Positions 1 to 9,003 are shown, counted from the stretch's first letter. The stretch is DNA of 52,179 nucleotides from Anaeromyxobacter terrae (GCF_022690685.1 NZ_JALCYY010000041.1:1-52179); one strand, 5' to 3'. Numbers and translations: made by a program. The notes: generated by a model from the sequence alone, not told the origin.

Positions 1-16
1 CAGCGCGCCGCCCCAC

Positions 17-125
17 GTGGCGGGACCTCGCGCCCGCAGGCGGGCCACTGGACGCGGTAGGCACCGCCCCGACCCACGGACCGCAATGCAACGCGGTTGG
101 CCACGGCCACCTCGCCCATGCGCAG
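17..125. repeat. Degenerate ~109-bp direct repeat, copy 1
   Basis: This stretch aligns by eye with 460-568 at roughly 85% identity, with only one- or two-base indels. Shared blocks include GCGGGACCTCGCGCC near the start and ACCGCAATGCA further in. Both copies keep a small inverted repeat, ACCGC-N8-GCGGT (80-84/93-97 here), while the loop differs by one base. Function is unknown; a dispersed intergenic repeat family is one possibility. Confidence 0.75.
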
Positions 126-280
126 CTGCCGCCCGCAGCCCCGCGTTGCCGGCGGCGTCTGGCGGACGGCACCGCCCCCCGTACCTTGTCCCCGTCCATC
201 GTGGCCCGCCGAGGACGTGAGGTCCCGTCCAGGCGGCGCGCCAAGGTGACCTCGACCGCGGCGATGTCGGCCAGAACGAC

Positions 281-412
281 CCCGACCTCGACCTCGACCC
301 CGACCCCGACCCCGACCCCGACCTCGACCCCGACCTCGACCCCGACCTCGACCCCGACCTCGACCCCGACCTCGACCTCGACCTCGACCTCGACCTCGAC
401 CTCGACCCCGAG
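281..412. repeat. CYCGAC hexanucleotide tandem array (left)
   Basis: Twenty-one uninterrupted hexamers (CTCGAC or CCCGAC) run from 281 to 406 and a degenerate unit follows. Units alternate with a 12-bp higher-order period between about 323 and 370. At 298-319 four CCCC runs are separated by GA, so the minus strand reads four GGGG runs with 2-nt loops, a textbook G-quadruplex motif. The same hexamer fills the right end of the window in the same orientation. Confidence 0.95.
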
Positions 413-443
413 CCCTCCACGGCCCCAAGCCCTCCACGGCCCC
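411..443. repeat. 17-bp tandem duplication
   Basis: AGCCCTCCACGGCCCC occurs at 411-426 and again at 428-443 with one A between them. It sits directly downstream of the hexamer array and just before repeat copy 2. Confidence 0.9.
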
Positions 444-459
444 GCCTGCAGCACCCCCC

Positions 460-568
460 GTTGCGGGACCTCGCGCCGCAGGCGGCCCACTGGACGCGTC
501 AGGCACCGCCCGGGTCCACGGGGACCGCAATGCAGCGCGGTCGGCCGCGGCGACCTCACCGATGCGCA
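460..568. repeat. Degenerate ~109-bp direct repeat, copy 2
   Basis: This is the second copy of the element at 17-125, in the same orientation. The conserved stem ACCGC/GCGGT lies at 524-528/537-541. Weaker similarity may continue past 568 (both copies are followed by CCGCGTT and a GGCGGAC block). Confidence 0.75.
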
Positions 569-647
569 ACCCCGCCCCGCCAACTCACAGGCAGGGCTCC
601 GCGTTCGCCAGGCGGACCTGACGCGGCACGCTGCTCGAGAAATGGAA

Positions 648-678
648 CGCGCCGGAGCGGAACGTCCGCCCCGGCGCG
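648..678 (-). terminator. Rho-independent terminator of nrdJ
   Basis: An 8-bp stem (CGCGCCGG/CCGGCGCG), one mismatch, then a 5-bp stem (GCGGA/TCCGC) closes an ACG loop. Read on the minus strand the hairpin is followed by TTCCATTTCT, an unusually T-rich run for this DNA. It lies about 45 bp past the nrdJ stop codon. Confidence 0.7.
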
Positions 679-723
679 CGTGGTGTCAGGACCGCGGGGA
701 TCCGCGGCCGGGTCACGGAGAGG

Positions 724-3519
724 CTAGCTGCAGCCCGTCGTGGAGCCGCAGTTCACGCACTTGTAGCAGGCGCCGTTCCGCACCGTGATCGAGCCGCAGG
801 TGGGGCAGGGCGGCGCGTCGCTCTCGCGCTTGTACGCGGTCTGGATGCCGTTCGTCCCGTTCGCGTGGCCGTTCGCCTGGGTCGCCGCGGGGAGCGGCTT
901 CGCCTCGACGGTCTGCTGCGCGGCGCGAGCGGACGGCGCGGCCGGCGCGGCGCCCGGCGGCAGCGCGTTCGCGGGGGTCTCCGTCGCCGCCTGCTCGCTC
1001 GGGAGGAACTTCAGCGCGAGCCAGCGGAACAGGTAGTCGGAGATCGACTTCGCGATCGGGATGTCCGGGTTGCCGGTGAAGCCCGACGGCTCGAACCGCA
1101 TGTGGCTGAACTTGTCGCAGAGCACCTGCAGCGGCACGCCGTACTGGAGGGCCATGGAGATCGAGGTGGCGAAGGAGTCCATGAGGCCGGAGACCACCGA
1201 CCCCTCCTTCGCCATCGTGATGAAGACCTCGCCCGGCTGGCCGTCGTCGTACATGCCGACGGTCATGTAGCCCTCGTGTCCGCCGATCGAGAACTTGTGC
1301 GTGATCGAGCGGCGCTCGTCGGGGAGGCGGCGCCGCGCGAGCCGCTCGCCGGAGGACTCCCGCTTCTCCTCCTCCTTCGCCTTGCCGGTGTTGAGCGGCT
1401 GGCTCCGCTTGCAGCCGTCGCGGTAGACCGCGATCGCCTTGAGCCCGAGCTTCCAGGCCTCGACGTACGCCGTCTCGATGTCCTCCGGCGTCGCGTCGGT
1501 GGGCATGTTGACGGTCTTCGAGATGGCGCCTGAGAGGAACGGCTGGACCGCGCCCATCATGCGGATGTGGCCCATGTAGTGGATCGAGCGGCTGCCGTTC
1601 TGCGGCTTGAACGCGCAGTCGAACACGGGCAGGTGCAGGTCCCGGAGCTCGGGCGCGCCCTCGATGGTCTCGACCTCGTCGATGAACTGGAGGACCGAGG
1701 CGATCGTGTCGGCGGAGTACCCGAGCCGCTGGAGCGCGAGCGGGACCGTGTTGTTCACGATCTTGAGCACGCCGCCGCCGACGAGCTTCTTGTACTTCAC
1801 GAGCGCGATGTCCGGCTCGATGCCCGTCGTGTCGCAGTCCATCATGAACCCGATGGTGCCGGTGGGCGCGAGGACGGTGACCTGCGCGTTCCGGTAGCCG
1901 CTCTGCGCCCCGGTGCGGAGCGCGTCGCTCCAGGCGTCCCGCGCCGCGTCGAGCAGCGGGCGCTCGACGAAGGTCGGGTCGATGCGATCGACGTGGTTCG
2001 AGTGCTTGCGGACGACCCCGAGGAACGGCTCGCGATTCTTCGCGTAGCCGGCGAACGGCCCCATGTGCTCCGCGATGCGGGCGCTCATCGCGTACGCCTC
2101 GCCCGTCATGAGGGCGGTGATCGCCGCCGCGTACGCGCGGCCGCCGTCCGAGTCGTAGGGCAGGCCGCTCGCCATCAGCAGCGCGCCGAGGTTCGCGTAC
2201 CCGAGCCCGAGGGGCCGGTAGTCCTCGCTGTTCTTCCCGATCTTCTCGGTCGGGTACTTCGCGTTGGAGACGAGGATCTCCTGCGCGAGGATGGTGAGGT
2301 CGACCGCGCGCTTGAAGGACTCGACGTCGAACCCGCCGTCGATCCCGCGGAAGTGCATGAGGTTCAGCGACGCGAGGTTGCAGGCCGAGTCGTCGAGGAA
2401 CATGTACTCGGAGCACGGGTTCGACGCGTTGATCCGATCCGTGCCCGGGCACGTGTGCCAGGCGTTGATGGTGGAGTCGAACTGCATGCCCGGATCACCG
2501 CAGAGCCAGGCCGCCTCCGTCACCTGCCTCATGAGGTCGCGCGCGCGCACGGTCTCGAGGGCCTTGCCGTCGATGCGGGCCTTGAGCTCCCAGGGCCGAT
2601 CCTCGTGGACGGCGCGCATGAACGCGTCGGTCACCCGGATCGAGTGGTTCGCGTTCTGGAAGAAGACCGAGTCGTACGCCCCGCCCTTCACGTTGAACCC
2701 GCCGTCGTAGCCGGCGTCGATGAGGGCCCAGGCCTTCTTCTCCTCGTCCGACTTGCAGGTGATGAACTCGCCGATGTCGGGGTGATCGGCGTCGAGGATC
2801 ACCATCTTCGCCGCGCGGCGCGTCTTGCCGCCCGACTTGATGACGCCCGCGAACGCGTCGAAGCCGCGCATGAACGAGACCGGACCGGAGGCCTCGCCGC
2901 CGCCCGACAGGAGCTCCTTCGAGGAGCGGATCTTCGACAGGTTGGAGCCGGCGCCGGAGCCGTACTTGAAGAGCATCCCCTCGGTGTGGGCGAGCCGGAG
3001 GATGGAGTCCATCGAGTCGCCGACGGAGTTGATGAAGCAGGCGGAGCACTGCGGGTGCTCCTCCACGCCGACGTTGAACCAGACCGGCGAGTTGAAGCTC
3101 ATCTTCTGCCGGTACACGAGGTGGGCGAGCTCGGCCTCGAACGCCGCCGCGTCCTCCTCGGTGCCGAAGTAGCCGTCCTTGCGGCCCCAGGCGGCGATGG
3201 TCGAGACGACCCGGCCCACGAGCTGCCTCACGGAGCGCTCGCGGGCAGGGGAGCCGATCGGACCGCGGAAGTACTTGGACGCGACGACGTTCGTCGCGAG
3301 CATCGACCAGCTCTTCGGGACCTCGACGTCCCGCTGCTCGAAGATGATGGCGCCGCCCTCTCCCGTGATCTGGGCCGTGCGCGTCTCCCAGACCAGCTCC
3401 TCCGCCGGATCCACGCCCTTCGTCGTGAAGGTGCGTGGGATCGCGAGCCCCTTCCTCGCGCTCTTCTTCGCCGCCCGCGTGCCCCTCGGCCTCTGCCCCG
3501 TGACTTCGCGCTCCATCAT
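724..3519 (-). CDS. nrdJ: Vitamin B12-dependent (class II) ribonucleotide reductase
   Basis: Reduces ribonucleotides to deoxyribonucleotides with adenosylcobalamin as radical source, in the cytoplasm and without need of oxygen. The 931-aa product has the NrdJ core: FNSPVWFN, the NPCSEY motif with an active-site Cys near residue 369, LAPTGTIGFMMDCDTTGIEPD-type loop, and a C-terminal Cys-rich tail (about residues 905-931, CPTCG, CYKCVNCG, TTGCS) that carries the re-reducing thiols and a zinc-ribbon-like pattern. I chose the ATG at 3519 (a second ATG follows at 3516) because GGGACGAGG precedes it; an in-frame ATG at 3585 would add 22 basic residues and has no clear ribosome-binding site. Transcribed alone, away from lepA, from a promoter at 3750-3777. 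Family assignment is very secure. Confidence 0.97.
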   Translation of the reverse strand: MMEREVTGQRPRGTRAAKKSARKGLAIPRTFTTKGVDPAEELVWETRTAQITGEGGAIIFEQRDVEVPKSWSMLATNVVASKYFRGPIGSPARERSVRQLVGRVVSTIAAWGRKDGYFGTEEDAAAFEAELAHLVYRQKMSFNSPVWFNVGVEEHPQCSACFINSVGDSMDSILRLAHTEGMLFKYGSGAGSNLSKIRSSKELLSGGGEASGPVSFMRGFDAFAGVIKSGGKTRRAAKMVILDADHPDIGEFITCKSDEEKKAWALIDAGYDGGFNVKGGAYDSVFFQNANHSIRVTDAFMRAVHEDRPWELKARIDGKALETVRARDLMRQVTEAAWLCGDPGMQFDSTINAWHTCPGTDRINASNPCSEYMFLDDSACNLASLNLMHFRGIDGGFDVESFKRAVDLTILAQEILVSNAKYPTEKIGKNSEDYRPLGLGYANLGALLMASGLPYDSDGGRAYAAAITALMTGEAYAMSARIAEHMGPFAGYAKNREPFLGVVRKHSNHVDRIDPTFVERPLLDAARDAWSDALRTGAQSGYRNAQVTVLAPTGTIGFMMDCDTTGIEPDIALVKYKKLVGGGVLKIVNNTVPLALQRLGYSADTIASVLQFIDEVETIEGAPELRDLHLPVFDCAFKPQNGSRSIHYMGHIRMMGAVQPFLSGAISKTVNMPTDATPEDIETAYVEAWKLGLKAIAVYRDGCKRSQPLNTGKAKEEEKRESSGERLARRRLPDERRSITHKFSIGGHEGYMTVGMYDDGQPGEVFITMAKEGSVVSGLMDSFATSISMALQYGVPLQVLCDKFSHMRFEPSGFTGNPDIPIAKSISDYLFRWLALKFLPSEQAATETPANALPPGAAPAAPSARAAQQTVEAKPLPAATQANGHANGTNGIQTAYKRESDAPPCPTCGSITVRNGACYKCVNCGSTTGCS

Positions 3520-3749
3520 GTCCCTCGTCCTCCGCCCCGCGCGCTCCCGGTGAGCGCGGGCAAACGCCTGCCCCTGCGGCCACACGCGGTCACGCGTGCG
3601 GCCGATCGAACGTGCCTCCGGCCGGCCCTCGTAGTGTGCCGAAGGTCTACCAGCCGCCTCTGTCAGAGGCAGCGATGTCTGGATTTCCCCTCGCGTAGCG
3701 CCGCATTTCCGCTCTCCGCCCTTGCGACGCCGCTGTACTGCGACCGTTC

Positions 3750-3777
3750 ACTCTACCAGCCGACCGCCTGATGTCAA
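3750..3777 (-). promoter_or_regulatory. Predicted sigma-70 promoter of nrdJ
   Basis: On the minus strand TTGACA (3777-3772) is followed after 16 bp by TAGAGT (3755-3750). This would give a leader of about 225 nt before the nrdJ start. Confidence 0.55.
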
Positions 3778-3784
3778 CGCGTGA

Positions 3785-3804
3785 CTACAATATATGGTGC
3801 CATA
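3785..3804. promoter_or_regulatory. NrdR-like box in an AT-rich island
   Basis: The 16-mer at 3785-3800 has the core CAATATATGG, close to the NrdR box consensus acaCwAtATaTwGtgt (about 12 of 16 positions). It overlaps an inverted repeat TATGG-TG-CCATA (3793-3804) and lies just upstream of the nrdJ -35 element. NrdR boxes usually occur in pairs about 31 bp apart; I see only one good copy. Confidence 0.4.
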
Positions 3805-4100
3805 CACGTATATCAACACAACCCACGGGTATTGCTGGGGCTCCTCTAACGGGGGAGCCAGGCCGGGACGCGGCGATCCGGGATGCCAGACGTCGGTCGC
3901 CGGCCGCGCGCCGGCAGCGGGTGCGGGCCTGGCTTCTCTCCCGGCCGCTCGACGCGGCGGACCGATATCACGTCGGGCTGCCATCCGATCGCGCCCGGTT
4001 GCCGCGGGGCCCGGACGCTCTCGGCGGCGGCGCCTGGCCGTGCGACGTGGAGGGCGGCGTGGCCCCTGGGGAACGCGCGTGTTACAAGCCCCGCGTCTCC

Positions 4101-5906
4101 ATGCCCGAGTCGAACGCGCACATCCGAAACTTCTCGATCATCGCCCACATCGATCATGGCAAGTCCACGCTCGCGGATCGCCTCCTCGAGCACACCGGGA
4201 CCGTGAGCGAGCGGCACGCGCAGGCGCAGTTCCTCGACAACATGGAGCTCGAGCGCGAGCGCGGGATCACCATCAAGGCTCAGACCGTCCGCATGCGCTA
4301 CCGCGCCCGCGACGGGAAGGACTACGAGCTGAACCTCATCGACACCCCCGGGCACGTCGACTTCGCCTACGAGGTCTCGCGCTCGCTCGCCGCGTGCGAG
4401 GGCGCGATCCTCGTCGTCGACGCCACCCAGGGCGTCGAGGCGCAGACGCTCGCGAACGTCTACCAGGCGCTCGACCATGACCTCGAGATCATCCCGGTCA
4501 TCAACAAGGTCGACCTGCCGAGCGCCGACGTCCCCGGCGTGCGCGCCGAGATCGAGGAGGTCATCGGCCTCGACGCGTCGGAGGCGGTCCCCGCGTCCGC
4601 CAAGGAGGGGATCGGCATCGGGGACATCCTCGAGCAGATCGTCCGCAAGGTCCCCCCGCCGAAGGGCGATCCCGACGCGCCGCTCAAGGCGATCATCTTC
4701 GACTCCTGGTACGACTCGTACCGCGGCGTCGTCATGCTCGTGCGCGTGTTCGAGGGCACGCTCGCGCCGAAGCTGAAGATCCAGCTCGTCTCGAACAAGA
4801 AGAAGTTCGAGGTCCAGGAGCTCGGGATCTTCGCCCCGTTCGCGGTGCCCGTGCAGCGGCTCACGGCGGGCGAGGTGGGAGTCGTCGTCGCGAACGTGAA
4901 GGACGTCCAGGACGCGAAGGTGGGCGACACCGTCACCGAGGCGGACCGGCCCACCGACGACCCGTTCCCGGGCTTCAAGGTCGTGAAGCCGATGGTCTTC
5001 TCCGGGGTCTTCCCCATCGAGGCGAAGGACTACGAGCAGCTCCGCGACGCGCTCGAGAAGCTCCGCCTCAACGACTCCGCCTTCACCTTCGAGCCCGAGA
5101 CCTCGACCGCGCTCGGCTTCGGCTTCCGCTGCGGCTACCTGGGGCTCCTCCACATGGAGATCGTCCAGGAGCGGCTCGAGCGCGAGTACAACCTCTCCCT
5201 CATCACCACCGCGCCCTCGGTCGTCTACCGCGTGACCGACACGCAGGGGGAGGTGGTGGAGATCGACAACCCCGCGAAGCTCCCGCCCGTCCAGCGGATC
5301 GCGAAGCTCGAGGAGCCGCACCTCACCTGCCACATCCACGCCCGCACCGACGACGTGGGCGCGATCCTCCAGCTCTGCCAGGATCGCCGCGGCGTGCAGC
5401 GCGATCTCAAGTACGTCGGCACGAAGCGCGTCCAGATCACCTACGACATCCCGCTCGCCGAGGTGGTCTTCGACTTCTTCGACAAGCTGAAGAGCGTGTC
5501 GCGCGGGTACGCGAGCCTCGACTACGAGCTCAAGGGCTACGAGGAGGCCGACCTCGTGAAGCTCGACATCCTCATCAACGGCGAGCCGGTGGACGCGCTC
5601 AGCGTCATCGTCCACCGCGAGCGCGCCTACCACCGCGGCCGCGAGCTCTGCCAGAAGCTCCGCGAGGTCATCCCGAAGCAGATGTACGAGGTCGCCATCC
5701 AGGCGGCGATCGGCGCGAAGATCATCGCCAGGGAGACGGTGAAGGCCTTCCGCAAGGACGTCATCGCGAAGTGCTACGGTGGCGACATCAGCCGCAAGCG
5801 CAAGCTCCTCGAGCGCCAGAAGGAGGGCAAGAAGCGCATGAAGCAGGTCGGCTCGGTGGAGATCCCGCAGGAGGCGTTCCTCGCCGTGCTGAAGGTCGAG
5901 GGGTAG
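4101..5906 (+). CDS. lepA: Elongation factor 4 (LepA), ribosomal back-translocase GTPase
   Basis: A ribosome-associated translational GTPase linked to elongation control and 30S biogenesis. The 601-aa product is the usual LepA length. G1 AHIDHGKST (15-23), G3 DTPGH (from 81) and NKVD (135-138) are all present, followed by EF-G-like domains and the LepA-specific C-terminal domain ending in a basic stretch ([18 protein letters not shown]). The start at 4101 gives the canonical [21 protein letters not shown]-terminus; the frame is open further upstream but that part is not LepA-like. lepB begins 7 bp after the stop, the classic lepA-lepB pairing. Confidence 0.98.
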   Translation: MPESNAHIRNFSIIAHIDHGKSTLADRLLEHTGTVSERHAQAQFLDNMELERERGITIKAQTVRMRYRARDGKDYELNLIDTPGHVDFAYEVSRSLAACEGAILVVDATQGVEAQTLANVYQALDHDLEIIPVINKVDLPSADVPGVRAEIEEVIGLDASEAVPASAKEGIGIGDILEQIVRKVPPPKGDPDAPLKAIIFDSWYDSYRGVVMLVRVFEGTLAPKLKIQLVSNKKKFEVQELGIFAPFAVPVQRLTAGEVGVVVANVKDVQDAKVGDTVTEADRPTDDPFPGFKVVKPMVFSGVFPIEAKDYEQLRDALEKLRLNDSAFTFEPETSTALGFGFRCGYLGLLHMEIVQERLEREYNLSLITTAPSVVYRVTDTQGEVVEIDNPAKLPPVQRIAKLEEPHLTCHIHARTDDVGAILQLCQDRRGVQRDLKYVGTKRVQITYDIPLAEVVFDFFDKLKSVSRGYASLDYELKGYEEADLVKLDILINGEPVDALSVIVHRERAYHRGRELCQKLREVIPKQMYEVAIQAAIGAKIIARETVKAFRKDVIAKCYGGDISRKRKLLERQKEGKKRMKQVGSVEIPQEAFLAVLKVEG

Positions 5907-5913
5907 CGCCGGC

Positions 5914-6936
5914 GTGGAGCGCGACGCCCGCCGGCTCGCCCGGGCTCGCAGGGACGCGCGCCGCTTCGCGCGCGACGCCCGCCGCCTGGCCGCTCGAGAC
6001 GCGCGGCGGCTCGGGGCGGCCCGCGCCGAGATCGTGGCCGCCGCGGACGAGGTCGAGGAGGCCGCCGGGGAGGGCGAGGCGGAGCGGCTCTCGACCGCGC
6101 TGCGCGCCCTCGACGCGCTGTGGGAGGTGCACCTCGCCCGGCGCGCGCGGCCGCTCTGGCGGGAGTACGCCGAGTCGATGCTCGTGGCGGTGGTCGTCGC
6201 GCTCTTCCTGCGCGGCTTCGTCGTCGAGGCCTTCCGGATCCCCTCCGGCTCGATGGTCCCGACGCTCCTCGTCGGCGACCACATCTTCGTCTCGAAGCTC
6301 GCCTACGCCATCCGCGTCCCCTTCACGCACCTGCGCCTCGTGGAGCTCGGCGTGCCGCGCCGCGGGGACGTCATCGTGTTCGAGAACCCGCGCGAGCCGG
6401 CGAAGGACTACGTGAAGCGCGTCGCCGGCGTGCCGGGCGACGTCGTCGAGATCCGGGAGCAGGTCCTCTACGTGAACGGCGTGCCACAGCCGCGCACCCC
6501 GGATGGAGAGCTCCCCTACGAGGAGCGGAGCGACGTCACGGGCGCGCTCTTCTCCGACACCTGCCGCCGCTACCGCGAGGCGCTCGCGCGCGGCGAGCTC
6601 GCGCATCCGGACGGCGCCGACGCCGCCGACGCGGAGGCCAGCTGGCAGACCGGCGCGGCAGCGGGCGTCGCGACGTACGACGTGCTCCAGTGCCGGAGAG
6701 CACGCCTGGCCGCGCGGGAGGGGCCGTTCGAGGTCGTCCGCCCCGGCCACGTGTTCGTGCTGGGGGACAACCGCGACAGGTCGGCCGACAGCCGGGGCGA
6801 GGGCGGCTGGCAGGTGCCGTTCGATCACATCGCGGGCCGTGCCACGGTCGTGTTCTGGAGCTGGGGGAACGGGGGAGGGCTCCGCGGCGACGGACGCGGG
6901 CCGCGGTTCGATCGCCTTTTCAAACGCATCGAGTAG
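5914..6936 (+). CDS. lepB: Signal peptidase I
   Basis: Cleaves signal peptides from exported proteins at the outer face of the inner membrane. The 340-aa protein starts at a GTG 7 bp after lepA. A membrane segment (SMLVAVVVALFLRGFVVEAF, about residues 88-107) is followed by PSGSM with the nucleophile Ser at about 113, KRVAGVPGD with the general-base Lys at about 168, and the box GHVFVLGDNRDRSADSR. Unusual is the first ~35 residues, a highly charged stretch with repeated DARRL/ARDARR units before an acidic helix; this is not part of the core enzyme and is predicted to be cytoplasmic. The catalytic dyad is intact, so the enzyme should be active. Confidence 0.95.
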   Translation: MERDARRLARARRDARRFARDARRLAARDARRLGAARAEIVAAADEVEEAAGEGEAERLSTALRALDALWEVHLARRARPLWREYAESMLVAVVVALFLRGFVVEAFRIPSGSMVPTLLVGDHIFVSKLAYAIRVPFTHLRLVELGVPRRGDVIVFENPREPAKDYVKRVAGVPGDVVEIREQVLYVNGVPQPRTPDGELPYEERSDVTGALFSDTCRRYREALARGELAHPDGADAADAEASWQTGAAAGVATYDVLQCRRARLAAREGPFEVVRPGHVFVLGDNRDRSADSRGEGGWQVPFDHIAGRATVVFWSWGNGGGLRGDGRGPRFDRLFKRIE

Positions 6937-6956
6937 CTGGTAGAAGATCCACCTCG

Positions 6957-7475
6957 ATGCACGTCCTTCCCGTCGACCCCGCGCGCGCCCACGGCGCGCC
7001 GCGTCCTCGGGACGCGCGTTCGGGCGCCCGCCACCCCGAGCGCGGCGCCGTCAACTGGGTGACCCTCGTCCTCCTCGCCGGCCTGGCCGGCGGCGCCTAC
7101 TGGCTCTGGGTGTGGGGACCGGTCTACGTGGTCCACTACGAGGTGAAGCAGGTCGTCCGGGAGCACATCAACCAGGCGGTGCGGAACCCGCGCGACGCCG
7201 AGCTCGTCCAGAACATGGTGCACAAGCTCGAGACGCTCGCGCAGGTGGAGGGCGAGGACGCCACCGGCGCCCCGGCCCGCGTCCCGGCGGTGGTGGTCGA
7301 CCCCGCCGACGTGACCTGGGAGCGCGACGCGGCCGCGCAACCGCCGACCCTGCACGTCGCCTTCCAGTACGAGCGGTCCGTCGCGTACCCGTTCCTCGAT
7401 CGGACGGGGACGCGGGTGTTCACGGTCGACATCGACGGCGATCTCTCCCGGCCGGACTGGGGGCCGGGGCGCTGA
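6957..7475 (+). CDS. Hypothetical single-pass membrane protein
   Basis: 172 aa, family not recognised. The N-terminal ~33 residues are Arg/Pro/Ala-rich, then comes one hydrophobic segment (WVTLVLLAGLAGGAYWLWVW), then a soluble domain of about 120 residues (VKQVVREHINQAVRNPRDAE, later a beta-rich end with FDVDIDG-like strands). Predicted N-in with the C-terminal domain outside. It lies 20 bp after lepB and its stop codon sits 11 bp before the pyrR start, so it is probably cotranscribed with both. The start at 6957 is the only one that excludes sequence overlapping lepB. Confidence 0.75.
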   Translation: MHVLPVDPARAHGAPRPRDARSGARHPERGAVNWVTLVLLAGLAGGAYWLWVWGPVYVVHYEVKQVVREHINQAVRNPRDAELVQNMVHKLETLAQVEGEDATGAPARVPAVVVDPADVTWERDAAAQPPTLHVAFQYERSVAYPFLDRTGTRVFTVDIDGDLSRPDWGPGR

Positions 7476-7486
7476 TGGAGGTGGGG

Positions 7487-8020
7487 ATGAACGCACAGGA
7501 GCTGCAGCGCGCCGTGAAGCGGCTCGCCGACGAGATCGCGCAGCGCGCGAAGGCCGGCGGCGCAGCGCGCGACGTGGCCATCGTGGGGATCCGCCGGGGG
7601 GGCGTCCACCTCGCGGAGCGGATTCGCGCCGAGCTCGCGCGGAGCCTCGGCGCGGAGCCGCCGCTCGGGACCCTCGACATCGCGCTCTACCGCGACGACC
7701 TCTCCGAGCGCGGCGCGGCCCCCATCATCGGGCCGACGGACATCCGGTTCCCGGTGGCGGGCAAGCTCATCGTGCTCGTGGACGACGTGCTCTACACGGG
7801 GCGCACCGTCCGCGCGGCGCTGGACGAGCTCGTCGACTTCGGCCGCCCGCGCCGCGTCTGGCTCGCGGTGCTCGTCGACCGGGGCGGGCGCGAGCTGCCC
7901 ATCGCCGCAGACTTCGTCGGCGCGAGGCTCCAGGTCGCGGACGAGGACGTCGTCGAGGTCCAGCTCACCGAGGGCGGCGCCCGCGAGGACGCCGTCGTCG
8001 TGAAGAGGAGGGGGACGTGA
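7487..8020 (+). CDS. pyrR: PyrR, pyrimidine regulatory protein / uracil phosphoribosyltransferase family
   Basis: A phosphoribosyltransferase-fold protein that in other bacteria binds pyr mRNA in response to uridine nucleotides and may form UMP from uracil and PRPP. The 177-aa product has the PRPP-binding loop VLVDDVLYTGRTVRAALDEL, plus LDIALYRDDL and a PyrR-typical C-terminus. I chose ATG 7487 because GGAGG lies 5 bp before it; an ATG at 7475 would overlap the previous stop codon. Its last bases overlap the pyrB GTG. I found no clear PyrR-binding loop (ARUCCNGNGAGGYU type) upstream, so the control mode here is uncertain. Confidence 0.93.
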   Translation: MNAQELQRAVKRLADEIAQRAKAGGAARDVAIVGIRRGGVHLAERIRAELARSLGAEPPLGTLDIALYRDDLSERGAAPIIGPTDIRFPVAGKLIVLVDDVLYTGRTVRAALDELVDFGRPRRVWLAVLVDRGGRELPIAADFVGARLQVADEDVVEVQLTEGGAREDAVVVKRRGT

Positions 8021-8967
8021 TCGGCCGTCACAAGCACTGCATCGCGCTCGCCGACTACTCTCGCGAGGAGATCCTCGAGGTCCTCGACCTCGCCGTCTCC
8101 ATGAAGGAGGTCCTGCAGCGGCCCATCAAGAAGGTGCCCAGCCTGCGCGGCAAGTCGGTCGTGAACCTCTTCTTCGAGGCCTCGACCCGCACGCGCAGCT
8201 CCTTCGAGATCGCCGCGAAGGTCCTCTCCGCCGACGCGCTCAACTGGACCTCGGCCTCCTCCTCCGTGACGAAGGGCGAGACGCTCATCGACACCGCCCG
8301 GAACCTCGAGGCGATGCGGCCGGACGTGCTCGTCATCCGCCACTCGGCGGGAGGCGCGCCGCAGCTCGTCGCCGAGCACGTGGGCTGCGCGGTCGTCTCC
8401 GCCGGCGACGGCGCGCACGAGCACCCGAGCCAGGGGCTCCTCGACTGCTTCACCTTGCGCGAGAAGCTCGGGACGCTCGAGGGGAAGACCGTCGCGATCG
8501 TGGGTGACATCAGCCACTCGCGCGTCGCGCGCTCGGACATCCACGCCATGACGAAGCTCGGCGCGCGGGTCCGGCTCTGCGGGCCGCCCACCATGATGCC
8601 CGCGGGTGTCGAGGCGCTCGGCGCGACGGTGCACTACCAGCTCCGCGAGGCGGTCGAGGGGGTGGACGCGGTGGTGATGCTCCGCATCCAGCACGAGCGC
8701 ATCGGCGACCCGCTCATCCCGGGCACGCGCGAGTACTCGAAGCTCTGGGGCCTCAACGCGAAGAAGGCGGCCGAGTGGCTGCGCCCGCAGTGCGTGATCC
8801 TCCACCCGGGCCCGATCAACCGGGGCGTGGAGCTCTCGCCCGAGGTCGCGGACGGGCCGCAGAGCGTCATCCTCGACCAGGTGCAGAACGGGGTGGCGGT
8901 GCGGATGGCGATCCTGTACCTGCTCGCGGGCGGCAACCCCGCCGACGCGGGCGAGGCGAAGGCGTGA
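8017..8967 (+). CDS. pyrB: Aspartate carbamoyltransferase catalytic chain
   Basis: Condenses carbamoyl phosphate and aspartate to N-carbamoylaspartate, the first committed step of pyrimidine synthesis. The 316-aa product has the carbamoyl-phosphate loop STRTR (56-60), HPSQGLLD, and the HPGPINRGVEL loop near the C-terminus. The GTG start overlaps the pyrR stop by four bases (GTGA), indicating translational coupling. No pyrI regulatory chain is present nearby. Confidence 0.98.
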   Translation: MIGRHKHCIALADYSREEILEVLDLAVSMKEVLQRPIKKVPSLRGKSVVNLFFEASTRTRSSFEIAAKVLSADALNWTSASSSVTKGETLIDTARNLEAMRPDVLVIRHSAGGAPQLVAEHVGCAVVSAGDGAHEHPSQGLLDCFTLREKLGTLEGKTVAIVGDISHSRVARSDIHAMTKLGARVRLCGPPTMMPAGVEALGATVHYQLREAVEGVDAVVMLRIQHERIGDPLIPGTREYSKLWGLNAKKAAEWLRPQCVILHPGPINRGVELSPEVADGPQSVILDQVQNGVAVRMAILYLLAGGNPADAGEAKA

Positions 8968-9003
8968 GGCGCACGGCGGGGCCGGCGCGCGAGCGGGGAC
9001 GAC

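Larger units (their letters stand above)
1..723. other. Gene-free left end with repeats and a terminator
   Basis: I find no convincing gene here. The open frames that cross it translate to Arg/Pro/Thr-rich or repeat-driven sequence with no family resemblance and no good ribosome-binding site. It holds a ~109-bp element present twice (17-125 and 460-568), a hexanucleotide array (281-412), a 17-bp tandem duplication (411-443) and the terminator of the leftward nrdJ gene (648-678). Confidence 0.7.
3520..4100. other. Divergent nrdJ/lepA intergenic region
   Basis: A 580-bp spacer. It carries the nrdJ promoter, an AT-rich island at 3781-3820 with an NrdR-like box, and a small hairpin in the nrdJ leader at 3656-3670 (GCCTCT/AGAGGC). 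The lepA reading frame stays open back to 3771, but that extension does not resemble LepA. I could not place a lepA promoter. Confidence 0.6.

Noticed and set aside
186-788. Open frame translating the hexamer array as a Ser/Thr/Pro repeat protein
   Set aside because: The frame owes its length to the repeat and high GC, has no ribosome-binding site or recognisable ends, and crosses the nrdJ terminator.
3520-3743. Cobalamin riboswitch in the nrdJ leader
   Set aside because: I looked for a B12-box because NrdJ needs B12; only a partial resemblance (CTGGTAGACC on the minus strand) and a small hairpin were seen, not the conserved core. A covariance scan would decide.
3771-4100. N-terminal extension of LepA
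   Set aside because: Open in frame, but not LepA-like, and the canonical start at 4101 fits the family length.
3846-6284. 812-aa open frame antisense to lepA
   Set aside because: Long antisense frames are routine in DNA this GC-rich; the translation is Leu/Arg/Asp-rich with no domains, and lepA opposite is certain.
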